Shown: in pieces, positions 27,953 to 35,945 of the stretch
How the letters are laid out: the number at the start of each line of letters is the position of its first letter
Numbering within the stretch: position 1 is the stretch's first letter
Program-made: the position numbers and the translations under genes
Source of the DNA: Thermus parvatiensis
Lineage (GTDB): Bacteria; Deinococcota; Deinococci; Deinococcales; Thermaceae
Assembly (NCBI RefSeq): GCF_001535545.1
Contig: NZ_CP014142.1
Coordinates: 1-36,168 of the forward strand
Length of the DNA stretch: 36,168 bases
Direction of reading: 5' to 3'
The notes under the pieces: generated by a model
The model's input: only the letters and a program-made list of their open reading frames with translations
Told to the model about the DNA's origin: nothing
The model's database searches: none

Positions 27953-29266
27953 CAGGACTTTACCCACATCTCCGTTTCGTGGTAAATCTCCCCTTGCGGG
28001 CGCAGCCCGTATCTGGTACCGGGGGTGATCCATGGACATGCTCAAGGTGGCCGAGGCCAGGCTCCAGGAGTTCACGGGCCGTTTTGCGAGCGTTTTCCCC
28101 CGATAAGCGCCTCCACCGACGGTTTGAAGAGGTGGTGCGGGGCGCCTTGGCCGCAGGCTCAGCCCGGGTGAGCGAGATGGTGGCCTCGCTCCCTTCTCCC
28201 CTCCAGAACCGCTTCCACCAGGCCAAAGCCCTTTACCGCTTCCTGTCCAACCCACGGGTGGAGGCAGAAGCCCTCCTTGACCGGGTCTATCAGGAGAGCG
28301 CGACTGCCCTGGAGGGTGAGGAGGTTCTGGTCCTCCTGGACCTGAGCCCGGTGGTCAAGCCCTATGCCCGGGCCCTGGAGGGGATAGCCCGGGTGGGGAA
28401 GGATAGGCGGCCCGGGTACGAGCTCCTCACCGCCCTGGGGTTGGACCCCGCGGGGCGGCTGGCCCTGGGGTACGCCCACCTGGTGGCCTACGGGGAGAGG
28501 GGGTTTGCCAGCCTGCCCAAGGAGGTGGAGGGAGCCATTGAGGCGGCCCGGGAGCGATTGGGGGGCGTGGGCAGGAGGCTGGTGTATGTGGCGGACCGGG
28601 GGTTTGACGACCGGAAGGTGTTTGGGCAGGTGCTGGCCCTGGGGGAGGAGTTCGTGGTGCGGGTCTACCGGGACCGGAAGCTTGGGGAGGGGGGTTCTCT
28701 GGCGAAGGTGGCTTCTTCCCTGGCCCTTCCCTGTGGGGAGGAGGTGGAGCTGAGGGTAGGGGGCAGGTACCAGCGGGTGCGGCTCCACTTCGGATGGAGG
28801 GAGGTGGAGGTGGAGGGGAGGCGGCTCCACCTGGTGGTCTGCCGGGTGCCAGCCCTGGGGCGGCGTGGGGAGTGGTGGCTACTGACCAGCTTGCCGGTGA
28901 GGGGGAGGGAGGAGGCGGCGCGGGTGGTGGAGGCGTACCGCAGGCGGTGGGAGGTGGAGCGGTTCTTCCGGCTTTTGAAGACGGGGCTGGGGCTTGAGAC
29001 CTTCCAGGTGCGGGGGCTTGCCCGGATCCGGAAGGTGGTGGCGGTTTTGCTGGGGCTGGCGGTGTTCCTTTGGGAAGTTGAGCGGTTGGGGGATCCGTTC
29101 AAGGGGTTTCTTTTGCAGCTCGGGGGCAAGCTGGGGCTGCCCAGCGAGAGGGATGGTCCGTACCTGCTCCTGAGGGGCCTGGTTCGCCTGCTCAACTATG
29201 AAGTCACCCAAGAACTCTTGAAGCAGGCTAAGGGAGGGCGAGGAAGGAGTTTTGGGTAAAGCCCTG
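27953..29266 (+). mobile_element. IS4-family insertion sequence
   Basis: About 1314 bp. Terminal inverted repeats CAGGACTTTACCCACA (27953-27968) and, on the other strand, CAGGGCTTTACCCAAA (29251-29266), 14 of 16 matching. A 6-bp target duplication AGTAAA flanks it (27947-27952 and 29267-29272). It carries one transposase and lies inside the IS982-like element. Confidence 0.85.
28032..29259 (+). CDS. IS4-family DDE transposase, one extra base near the start
   Basis: About 408 residues if one C is removed from the run at 28096-28100; this is one of the very few places where an extra, not a missing, base is needed. Start ATG at 28032 (MDMLKVAEARLQEFTGRF). DDE residues: LLDLSPVVKPYAR, YVADRGFDDRKVF, and the IS4 YREK-like block YRRRWEVERFFRLLKTGLG. 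The stop lies inside the right inverted repeat, as is common in compact insertion sequences. Confidence 0.85.
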
Positions 29267-29313
29267 AGTAAAGGGGGTGCTCACGATCTTGCTGCATAGC
29301 ACCCCCTCTTTTT

Positions 29314-30342
29314 TCACATCCCGAGGGTCCAGATCAAGTAGCACACGAAGGAATCCCAGGGCCCATAGAGGGAGTAGAAGCCGTAGACCAGGCTGAAGGC
29401 TAGGGCTACCGCCACGGCCCAAGGCCCAGGGGGAAGGACCGGGCGCTCGGGGAGGTGCCTTCGGGTCCAGGCCAGGGAGGGACGCCGGTCCGCCACCAAG
29501 CGGTAGGCCCGGTTCGCAAGCCAAGGGAACCCCGGAACCCTCCAGAGGAAGGCCAGGGGCCAAAGGGGGGAGGCCCTAAGGAGAGCGTAGAAACCCCAGC
29601 CCTCCAGGTGGTACTTCCCCTCCCACTCCACCACCCAGCTCCGCCGGGCCAGGAGGAGGTCCAGGGCCTCCCCCTCTGCGGGAAGGGCCTGGACCCTCAC
29701 CCCAAGGAGCCGCGCCAGCACCGCCACCGCCCTGGCGCAAAAGCCGCACCCCCCGTCGTAGTGCACCCGGACCCAGGGGCGGGGGCGGGAGAGGAGGCGC
29801 CAGAACTCCTTGGGGAGGAAGAGGGCGAGGAAGGAGAGCATCACCAGGGGGAAGTTCCCAATGTCCAAGAAGAGGAGGAACCCCAGGTGGAGGCTCCCAA
29901 GGAGGAGCACCGCCAGGGTCCTGGCCCACCACAGGGGCACCAGGAGGAGGAGGGGAGCCCCCGCTTCCACCAGCCAGGTGTAGCGGGAAAGCCAGGGGAG
30001 AAGGGGGGCCAGGGCCTCTGCTCCCCACTCCCCCAGGGGGTTGCCGTAGTTGGCCATGGCTTCGTAGACCGCACTCCCCTGGAGGAAGTAGGCCTCGAAG
30101 TCCTTGGCCACGGCGTTCAGGAAGTAGGCCGTGAAGGCCACCAGGAGGAAGGGGAGGACCACCGGGGTGCGAAAGGCCTCCTTGGGGGAAGGGTCCAAGG
30201 CGGCCTGGAAGCCCCAGCTCCCCGCCAGGGGGAGGAGAGCGCTTAAGAGGAGGAAGGCCCCCATGAGCTGGTGGCCGGTGTTCAGGACGAAAGGGTTTCG
30301 CTCGTCCAAGGAGACGAGGAGAAGGCCCCCCAAGAGGGCCAT
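29314..30342 (-). pseudogene. HTTM membrane domain + DCC (DUF393) protein, N-terminus lost
   Basis: About 342 residues remain. The N-terminal part has several membrane helices of the HTTM family (vitamin-K carboxylase-like): VSLDERNPFVLNTGHQLMG, AYFLNAVAKDFEAYFLQG, YTWLVEAGAPLLLLVPLWWA. After about residue 190 comes a DCC thiol-disulfide domain, VRVHYDGGCGFCARAVAVLA, with the CxxC-like pair. The first helix is missing where transposase sequence begins at about 30342-30360. An ATG at 30342 (MALLGGLLL) could restart it. HTTM-DCC proteins are usually about 400-450 residues long. Role in the cell unknown. Confidence 0.7.
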
Positions 30343-30344
30343 GA

Positions 30345-30754
30345 GGCGGGTTCGGGGTCCGTGGCCTGAGCAGGCAGGGCGGTGGCGTCTAAGGCCAGGA
30401 CCCTTCTTTTGGTCTTCTCCCCCCCTTGCCTTTGCCAAAGGGCCTGCCAGGGGAGGTGTTTACTCCGCTCGCTTACCGTGGCCCGGCTGGGAACGCCGGG
30501 CAGGCCCAGGGCCCGGCACAGGGAGGGATCTCGTCGGAGTTCCCGCAGCATGCGTTCCACGGACCAGCCCATAAAGGCGCGGTAGACGTGGGTCACGCGA
30601 AGCGTACCTTGGGGCGTAGGAGATGGGTGTGGGTGTAGGTTCTGGGGCGACCGGGTTTGGGGCCAGGTTCTGGGACCTGGAGGGAGCGGATCCGTGTGCG
30701 CAGTTGCCACTCGGGGAGTTCTGGTAAGCTGGGAGGGGGCTTGGGTGTTCCCAC
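30345..30754 (-). pseudogene. N-terminal fragment of an insertion-sequence transposase
   Basis: Minus strand, GTG at 30754: VGTPKPPPSLPELPEWQ, then PGPKPGRPRTYTHTHLL; a frame change near 30600 (one missing base) leads into VTHVYRAFMGWSVERMLREL, PSLCRALGLPGVPSRATVS and VLALDATALPAQATDPE, with the first catalytic Asp of a DDE transposase in LALDATALP. It then stops at the HTTM gene near 30352. The rest of the element is absent. Family not assigned beyond IS4/IS5-type DDE. Confidence 0.6.
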
Positions 30755-30790
30755 ACATTTATCCAAGCCCCTTCCTTATTGGCGTGTCAA

Positions 30791-30844
30791 TGCATATGCA
30801 GGTGAATATCCGAAAGGGGGGGCTTCTGGAGAGGTATGCCCCCC
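30791..30844. repeat. Palindrome and long hairpin upstream of the repeat array
   Basis: TGCATATGCA (30791-30800) is a perfect 10-base palindrome. GGGGGGC (30817-30823) pairs with GCCCCCC (30838-30844) across a 14-base loop. This stretch from about 30760 to 31074 has no coding frame I can support. Confidence 0.4.
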
Positions 30845-30869
30845 GTACACAGACGCTTACACATAAATC

Positions 30870-30875
30870 TTGACA
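30870..30875 (+). promoter_or_regulatory. TTGACA -35 box in front of the palindrome array
   Basis: Exact TTGACA; 17 bases later ATCTGT (30893-30898) lies inside the first palindrome of the array, where a -10 would be. A repressor on the palindromes could therefore block this promoter, which points toward the toxin-antitoxin genes. Confidence 0.4.
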
Positions 30876-30884
30876 CGACCAACC

Positions 30885-31037
30885 GCCGGACAATCTGTCC
30901 GGCGAAACCGCGAAAACGGGCGGACAATCTGTCCGCCCCACTGGCGATGGCGATGGGCCTGAATCCCACCTGAAACCGCGAAAACCCCCGGACAGTCTGT
31001 CCGGGGAAACTGAGGAAACGGGCGGACGGTTTGTCCG
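30885..31037. repeat. Tandem 34-bp array of CGGAC-N5-GTCCG palindromes
   Basis: Four copies: 30885-30903 (GCCGGACA-ATC-TGTCCGGC), 30918-30938 (GGGCGGACA-ATC-TGTCCGCCC), 30986-31006 (CCCCGGACA-GTC-TGTCCGGGG) and 31023-31037 (CGGAC-GGTTT-GTCCG). Centres are at about 30894, 30928, 30996 and 31030, that is 34, 68 and 34 bases apart. The linker GAAACCGCGAAAAC follows copy 1 and precedes copy 3. The 68-base gap would hold one lost unit; only a vague GGGCCTGAATCCCACC is there. The arm ends vary in a compensating way, so pairing is kept while sequence changes. Confidence 0.85.
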
Positions 31038-31074
31038 GGGTTGGGGGGAGGGGCTACCAGAACGAGCTTCTGCT

Positions 31075-31192
31075 ATGCTCCCCATACCTGCGCTTAGCCG
31101 TTCACCTCCCGGATGACCTGGCCCGCCTCCTGAGGCAGGCGGCGGAGAACGAGGACAAGTCCATGAGCGCCCACAAGATACGGTCTGCGTGA
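31075..31192 (+). CDS. Ribbon-helix-helix-like small protein, possible antitoxin
   Basis: The frame ending at TGA 31190-31192 reads YLRLAVHLPDDLARLLRQAA, then ENEDKSMSA, a pattern of a short strand and two helices as in CopG/RHH antitoxins. About 38 residues if it starts at the ATG at 31075, which needs one base fewer in the CCCC run at 31080-31083. The C-terminal half of a normal RHH domain is short or missing. It overlaps the GTG of the next gene. It may be a remnant, or the DNA-binding part that acts on the nearby palindromes. Confidence 0.4.
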
Positions 31193-31401
31193 CCACGGCG
31201 GAGGCCCTCGGTCACGGGCGAAGCCCGCATCTTGCGGCCTACCTGAAGGAGCGCCGGCGGAAGGCCTTGGGCCACAAGCTAGCTGCGCTGACCGAGGTCC
31301 TCAAGAGGGCGGGGAAGGCCCGCTTGAGCCCCGGTCAGCCCCAAGGGGGCTACCTTGAGGCCTACCAGCTCCTGGAGGAGGGCTGGCGTGACCGCCCTTG
31401 A
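31189..31401 (+). CDS. Small protein upstream of VapC, probable antitoxin
   Basis: 70 residues, GTG start overlapping the previous stop, stop overlapping the start of the PIN-domain gene. Charged helices: SPHLAAYLKERRRKALGHKL, LTEVLKRAGKARLS, YLEAYQLLEEGW. I do not recognise the family, but size, overlap and order fit the antitoxin of a VapBC pair. No clear DNA-binding motif of its own, which could be why a second small ORF precedes it. Confidence 0.55.
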   Translation: MTTAEALGHGRSPHLAAYLKERRRKALGHKLAALTEVLKRAGKARLSPGQPQGGYLEAYQLLEEGWRDRP

Positions 31402-31782
31402 CACCGGCTTCTTCCTTCGCCTCCTGGAGGGGCACGAGGGGGCCAAGGCCAAGTGGCAGGCCCTGGTTGAGGGGGAAGAAGGGCTTGTGTCGGGCCTCTC
31501 CTTGGTGGAACTCCTAAGGCTGGGCCTCAAGGGTGCCCTGGCCCGGCAAGATGCGGAGCTTCTCCTGAAGGCCATCCCCGCCGTCTGCCGGGTGGTGTGG
31601 CCGGACTGGGGCATCGGGGAGAGGGCGGCCCGGCTCTCCCACGGGCTCCATCTCCCCTTGGTGGACGCCCTGATCCTGGCCACGGCGCTAGAAGGGGGGC
31701 GAAGGAGATTTGGACCGCGGACGCCGACCTGGCCCGGTATGAGGGGACGCTCAGGGTGGTCCTTCTCAGGCCGGAGGGGTAA
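31388..31782 (+). CDS. vapC: PIN-domain ribonuclease toxin, VapC-like, frameshifted
   Basis: About 131 residues after adding one G to the run near 31693. GTG at 31388. PIN-domain acidic residues are present: VTALDTGFFLRLL (first Asp), LSLVELLRLGL (Glu), LPLVDALILATAL (Asp) and EIWTADADLARY (last Asp pair). VapC toxins cut tRNA or rRNA when the antitoxin is lost. The start overlaps the antitoxin gene by 14 bases. No second copy in the window. Confidence 0.8.
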
Positions 31783-31905
31783 GCCATCCGGTGCCAAGGC
31801 CCTCGATGGGAGGCTTTTCCACAAAGACTCGTCGATCACCTAACTGCTTAACGAGTATCACCAGGTACTTATGACCGAGCATCCAAGGGTCTAGGAGCGG
31901 ACTCA
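31783..31905 (+). other. Leftover between VapC and IS5, possibly Ro60 5' remnant
   Basis: No intact gene. The frame from 31852 (VSPGTYDRASKGLGADS) runs to the IS5 insertion point and, if IS5 and IS630 are removed, joins the Ro60 frame at YEAWRK. A stop lies just upstream at 31849-31851. So this may be a small piece of the missing Ro60 N-terminal part; not certain. Confidence 0.35.
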
Positions 31906-32809
31906 GAGGCTGTCGTAAAAGGGTGGTATTCTTGAGGGATGAGCTCTAGACGATCTTACCCCAGCGACCTCAGCGATGCGGAGTGGGCCCTCCTGGAGCC
32001 CCTCATCCCAGCCCCCAAGCCCGGCGGCCGCCCCGCCAAGGTGCCGAGGAGAGAAATCGTTAACGCCATCCTTTACGTCCTGGAAAACGGCATCAAGTGG
32101 CGGGCTATGCCCCATGACTTGCCCCACTGGTCCACCGTCTACCACTACTTCCGCAAGTGGCAGAAGGAAGGCATTTGGGAGAAGGCCGTCCAGGCCCTGG
32201 CCCGCCAGGACCGGGAGCGAGAAGGGAGGAAAGCTTCGCCCAGCGCTCTGGTGATGGATAGCCAGTCCGTCAAGACCACGGAAAAAGGGGGCCCCGAGGG
32301 AACGACGGGGCGAAAAAGGTCAAGGGGAGAAAGCGCCAAATCTTGACGGACACGGGGGGTCGCTTGCTGAAGGCCTTCGTGCACCCGGCCAACGAGCACG
32401 ATAAGCGGGGTGGGGAGGCCTTGCTCCTGGGGATGGACCTCTCCCTTTGGCCAAGGGTGCGGAAGCTCTTTGTGGACTGGGGTACAGGGGCCTCAAGGGG
32501 CTCGCTTCTTCCCTGGGGCTGGAGCTTGAGGTGGTGGCCCGTCCCTACGCGGGGGTGCGTGGGGTCTGGGTGCGGGAGGGGGAGGAGGCGCCGGAGCTTC
32601 CGCGGGAGAGGGGGTTCAAGCCCTTGCCCAAGCGGTGGGTGGTGGAGCGGACCTTCGCCTGGCTTGGGCGGAATCGGCGGCTTGCCAAGGGCTACGAAGC
32701 TAACCCTCGGGTGAGCGAGGCCTGGGTGTATCTGGGCATGCTACGCTTGTTGGTGAAGCGGCTGGCTAGGGCCGCGTAGCTGGCCGTGGAGGACTTTTAC
32801 GACAGCCTC
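31906..32809 (+). mobile_element. IS5-family insertion sequence
   Basis: 904 bp. Perfect 16-base inverted repeats GAGGCTGTCGTAAAAG at 31906-31921 and (other strand) 32794-32809, flanked by a 3-bp duplication TCA (31903-31905 and 32810-32812), as in the IS1031-type group of IS5. It abuts the IS630 element, with only the duplication and a TA between them. Confidence 0.88.
31939..32779 (+). CDS. IS5-family transposase, frameshifted
   Basis: About 280 residues after adding one G at about 32297 and at about 32478. N-terminal domain [18 protein letters not shown], then [20 protein letters not shown] and [20 protein letters not shown]; first catalytic Asp in [11 protein letters not shown], then [13 protein letters not shown], the second Asp in FVDWGYRGLKG, and the Glu in [18 protein letters not shown]. 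Could be active if the frame breaks are sequencing errors. Confidence 0.87.
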
Positions 32810-32814
32810 TCATA

Positions 32815-33945
32815 TGAAATCCTCCCGATCCATTCCCTCAGCATCCCCCCGGCCACCAGTGAAAAAGAGTGTGGCTCCGAATAAGCTCCGGCTGGGTCTG
32901 CAAGTAAGCACAGCGGGCCTCCACCCTCTCCCAAAGCTCCTCCTCCGAATCCACCCGCCCATTCGCTACCACCCCGTCCACCAAGGGCCATACCCGCTCC
33001 ACAGGCTGTAGCTCAGGAGAGTAGGGGGGCAAAAAGACCAAACCTACCCCCTCCGGTACCTCCACCCGCCTGGACACGTGCCATCCCGCCCGGTCCAACA
33101 CCACCAGCAACCCCTTCCTCCCCCCAGACCCCCGAAGCCGGGCAAACTGCCGAAGCACCTCCGAGAACACAGCCGCATTCACCGTGGGCAAAAGCCAAAA
33201 CTCGCTCTCCCCCGTACTGGGACGCACGAAACCGTACACGTACAACCACCGGTACCGCGGCCGCACCCAGGCCAGGGGCGTCCTCCCCCGGGGCGCCCAC
33301 ACCCGCCGGTACACCGGCTTCAGCCCCAGGCGGTGTTCGTCCATGGCCCAGAGCTCCAACTCCAGCCAGGGAAAGAGGTACTTCAGGAGAAAGACCGTGA
33401 AGAAGAGGTTTTTTTGAAGGCCTCCCCCTCGGCCAGGTCCCGCTCCCGGTGCCGGGGACGGGGGCGGAGGGGGGCAAAGCCCAGGCGCTTCATCCAACTC
33501 CAGGCCCGCCTTGGGTCCACGGGGCGGCCCAGCCTCTCCGAGAGCCACTCGGCGGCGTTCCTTATGGTCCAAATTCCGTCCCGGGGATGGGGTTGCAGGA
33601 GGGCCTGGCGGAAGGCCTCCTGGAGTTCTGGGGGAGCAAGGGGGGCTGGCCTGGGTTTTGGTGGCGGAGATCGGCCATGGGCTTGCCTTGGTTGTAGCGG
33701 TGGAGGGTGTCCCGGACCCAGCGGGTGGAGTAGCCCAGGGTTTGGGCGACTTTTGGGATGGGGTGGCCGGTGGCGAGGAGCCAGAGGGCGTGCCAGCGGG
33801 AGCGTTCTATGGGGTCTTGGCTTTCCCGGTACAGGGCGTGAAGGTTATCCGGGTGATGCTGCAGCTTGAGTTGCAGCCGGGGGCGGCGTTGGTGTTTGGC
33901 GAGGTCCATGGCCCCATTCTACGGGAGAGGACTAGGGGGATTTCT
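32815..33945 (-). mobile_element. IS630-family insertion sequence
   Basis: About 1131 bp. Ends match as inverted repeats: TGAAATCCTCCCGATCC at the left and AGAAATCCCCCTAGTCC (other strand) at the right. TA flanks each end (32813-32814 and 33946-33947), the usual IS630 target duplication. The flanks CTCA and TGAG suggest a target of CTCATATGAG. It is inserted in the Ro60 gene. Confidence 0.8.
32838..33909 (-). CDS. IS630-family transposase, frameshifted
   Basis: About 357 residues after adding one base near 33640 and one near 33415. N-terminal helix-turn-helix: IERSRWHALWLLATGHPIPK, then VAQTLGYSTRWVRDTLHRYN. DDE domain: LWAMDEHRLGLKPVYRRVW (Asp), GLLVVLDRAGWHVSRRVE (Asp), FLPPYSPELQPVERVWPL (Glu), all typical of IS630. 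Start MDLAKHQRRPRL at 33909. Confidence 0.85.
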
Positions 33946-34782
33946 TATGAGGCCTGGCGTAAGGTCCTGCCTCACCTCGAGGGCCTCGCCCTTATCCGCA
34001 ACCTGCGCAACCTTCAGGAACATGGCCTCCTGGACCGGAGGGAAGTGCAGGACCTCCTCCTGGCCAAGCTGGCGGATCCCGAGAGGGTGCGAGGCTGGCG
34101 TATCTTTCCCCACCAGTGGCTTCAGGCTCTATACCAGCTTCGCCCTGGAGATGGGGTGGCCCAGGGTGGGATGAGACCCCACCCCGTGTACCACGCCCTG
34201 GAGGGTGCCCTCGAGGCTTCGGTGCCCAGGCTTGACCTGGAAGGGGAAACCCTGATCCTGGTGGACGTGTCGGGCTCCATGTACCAGCGCATGTCCAGGA
34301 AGGGGGAGAGCACCTACGCCCTGGCGGCGGCCACCCTGGGGGCGGTTTTGTACCGCCAGGCCGGGGGGAGGCTCTTCGGCTTCAGCGACGACCTGATCCC
34401 CGTGCCCTTCTCCCCCGGGGACCCCCTGGTAGCCATGGTGGAACACCTCTTGACCTCCGGAGGGTACGGTACCTGCCTGGAGAGGGCCCTGGGCAAGGCC
34501 CTCAGGAGTTTTGAGGGGCGCAGGGTGGTGATCCTCACAGACGAGCAGGTGGCGGACGACGCCTACCGCCCCTTGAGGCCCTGGCTTCTCGAGGATGACC
34601 GCCGCCGCGTGCACGTGATCAACCTGGCGGGGTATGCGCCCCTGGCCTTTCCTCAGAACGGCATCAGCCGCATCGGAGGCTTTAGCGACAGGCTGTTGGA
34701 GCTCCTGCCCCTCCTGGAGGCCCAGGACCCCATCGGCTGGATGAAGGCCTTCGGGAGGGAGCATGGCCTGGAGGTGGGCTAA
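33946..34782 (+). pseudogene. Ro60/TROVE-domain protein, 5' part removed by IS630
   Basis: About 278 residues remain. The first 110 are the end of the HEAT-like TROVE ring: LPHLEGLALIRNLRNLQEHG, LADPERVRGWRIFPHQWLQA, HPVYHALEGALEASVPRLDL. A vWA domain follows with a complete MIDAS: LILVDVSGSMYQRM (DxSGS), then LLTSGGYGTCLERALGKAL (Thr) and VVILTDEQVADD (Asp). Bacterial Ro60 (Rsr) binds Y RNA and works with RNases in RNA decay after stress. Full length is usually about 500 residues, so about 200 are missing. ATG inside the remnant (34021) could give a vWA-rich product. The downstream genes follow at 21 bases. Confidence 0.8.
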
Positions 34783-34803
34783 GGCCCCCCGGGGAGGTGG
34801 AAG

Positions 34804-35400
34804 GTGAAGGTGTTGGCCCTAGATCCCGGAACGGTCCACAACGCCTGGTCGGTGGTGGAGGAATCGGAAGGAAGGCTTTTCGTGGTGGAGCATGGTTCCC
34901 TTTCGGCCTCGAGGAGAGGCAGGCAGGAGGTGGTGGGTGCGGTGGAGGCCCTGGTGATCCAGGTCGTGGAACGCCACGGCCCCGATCTCCTCCTGGTGGA
35001 GCTCCCCAAGGGCCGAAAGCCCTCGGTGCCCCGCGAGGTGTGGAGGGAGCTCCAGGGGATCGCCCACTCCCTGGTGTCCAGGCTTTCCTCCACTCTTCCC
35101 GTTTGCACCGCCTTTGCCTCCACCCCTCGAGGCTTCCACGATCCCTTCCAGCCCCCAGGCTGGCGCCAGCGCCTCACCGGGCTCAACCGGCCTTCCGACC
35201 TGGATGTGAGGCGTAGCCTCGAGGGGCTTGGGCTCGGCCCTCTTCCCAGAAATAGCCACGAGCTGGACGCCGTGGGTCTTGGGGTAGCCTACTTTCACTT
35301 CCCGGATCTGTTCCAATGGGTGGAGGAACCCTCTTCCAGGGATCCCGGACCCAGGTGGGATGCCCTCACGGAGGAGTTGCGTAGGCTTTGGGCGGCCTGA
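34804..35400 (+). CDS. RuvC-like RNase H-fold nuclease
   Basis: 198 residues. Motifs of the RuvC group: VLALDPGTVHNAWSVVE (D7 in the DPGT block), DLLLVELPKGRKPS (E66), and NSHELDAVGLGVAYFH (His and Asp near 150). RuvC itself is shorter in this part and resolves Holliday junctions; this protein lacks the helix signature of true RuvC (SGRGQARGV-type), so it is a paralog with unknown substrate. GTG start with GGGGAGGTGG before it. It follows the Ro60 gene by 21 bases and precedes the YbjN gene by 21, so the three are one operon. Confidence 0.7.
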   Translation: MKVLALDPGTVHNAWSVVEESEGRLFVVEHGSLSASRRGRQEVVGAVEALVIQVVERHGPDLLLVELPKGRKPSVPREVWRELQGIAHSLVSRLSSTLPVCTAFASTPRGFHDPFQPPGWRQRLTGLNRPSDLDVRRSLEGLGLGPLPRNSHELDAVGLGVAYFHFPDLFQWVEEPSSRDPGPRWDALTEELRRLWAA

Positions 35401-35421
35401 CCGCCTTAGAGGAGGACTGCC

Positions 35422-35847
35422 ATGGAGGAGAGGATGTGGATTGCAGAAGAAGAGGTGAGCAAGGCCAGGCTGGAGGAGATCTGCCGTATGGCAGGGTACA
35501 CCACCTCCGTGGATCAAGACGGGGATCTGGTGGTGCATGGAGATGCCCTAAAGACCCTCGTGATTGTTAGCCGAGAGAAGAGCATCATTCACTTCGCCTG
35601 TGTCTTTAGGTTTGAGCCATGGGTGCCCGAGCAGGACAGGCTTCTCTTCGTCAACAGGCTCAACGACACCACCCATGTGCTACGGTTCTCCATGAAAGTC
35701 CAGTCGCCGGACATCCTGGTGGTGGACTACGACCTTCCCTTCCAGGGAGGGGTCCTGGAGTCCCAGATTCGCTTTGTTCTGCGCCTCTTTCATCAGAGAC
35801 TTCCCCTGCTCATCGCCCTCCACGGGGGTGCAGGCCTTCTTCGCTAG
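35422..35847 (+). CDS. YbjN-domain protein
   Basis: 141 residues, ATG after GAGGAGGACTGCC. The pattern of YbjN / type III chaperone-like fold is visible: VSKARLEEICRMAGYTTSVD, GDLVVHGDALKTLVIVSRE, IIHFACVFRFEP, DRLLFVNRLNDTTHVLRFSM, VVDYDLPFQGGVLESQIRFV. YbjN-like proteins are thought to act as chaperones or regulators, without a firm activity. Last gene of the Ro60 operon; spacing to the previous gene is 21 bases. Confidence 0.75.
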   Translation: MEERMWIAEEEVSKARLEEICRMAGYTTSVDQDGDLVVHGDALKTLVIVSREKSIIHFACVFRFEPWVPEQDRLLFVNRLNDTTHVLRFSMKVQSPDILVVDYDLPFQGGVLESQIRFVLRLFHQRLPLLIALHGGAGLLR

Positions 35848-35924
35848 GGTTTTGAAGGCGTGGACCGGGGCTGGGTGGGGGCGCCTGGCCCCTCGGCAAC
35901 CCCGAACCCCCACGGCAAGCTGGA

Positions 35925-35930
35925 TAGAAT
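35925..35930 (+). promoter_or_regulatory. -10 element for sbcD
   Basis: TAGAAT lies 15 bases before the ATG at 35946. The message would have a leader of about nine bases. No good -35. The 98-base gap before it also separates sbcD from the Ro60 operon. Confidence 0.45.
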
Positions 35931-35945
35931 GAAAGTGGAAAACGT

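Larger units (their letters stand above)
27096..29304 (-). mobile_element. IS982-like insertion sequence, interrupted by an IS4 element
   Basis: Minus-strand transposase starts with the ATG at 29297 (MQQDREHPLYY), is interrupted after about ten codons by the IS4 element at 27953-29266, and resumes at 27946 (LDAETLLVATYIWVDDELKA). Removing the insert and one copy of its 6-bp duplication rejoins the frame exactly. One C is missing near 27862. An in-frame TGA at 27499-27501, or a compensating pair of run errors, breaks it again. Acidic residues occur in VVDLKPIPLAHGH, LGDRGFRW and WIETRFSVMVRSLGLHRIEA, which resembles IS982. Ends are approximate: GTGTGCTA (27096) against GGGTGCTA (minus, 29304). 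The copy is dead. Confidence 0.65.

Noticed and set aside
27431..28255. Minus-strand 274-codon frame across the two insertion sequences
   Set aside because: Spans the IS boundary and mixes antisense of the IS4 transposase with an out-of-frame part of the outer transposase.
30885..31037. CRISPR array
   Set aside because: Units are palindromes with a nearly constant 14-base linker, not unique spacers of 30 or more bases, and no cas gene is present.
30606..31074. tRNA or other structured RNA in the stretch before the toxin-antitoxin
   Set aside because: No cloverleaf or known RNA consensus; the hairpins are short operator-like palindromes.
33511..33945. Upstream 145 codons in frame with the Ro60 remnant
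   Set aside because: This part is antisense of the IS630 transposase, not Ro60; homology starts at YEAWRK after the insertion end.
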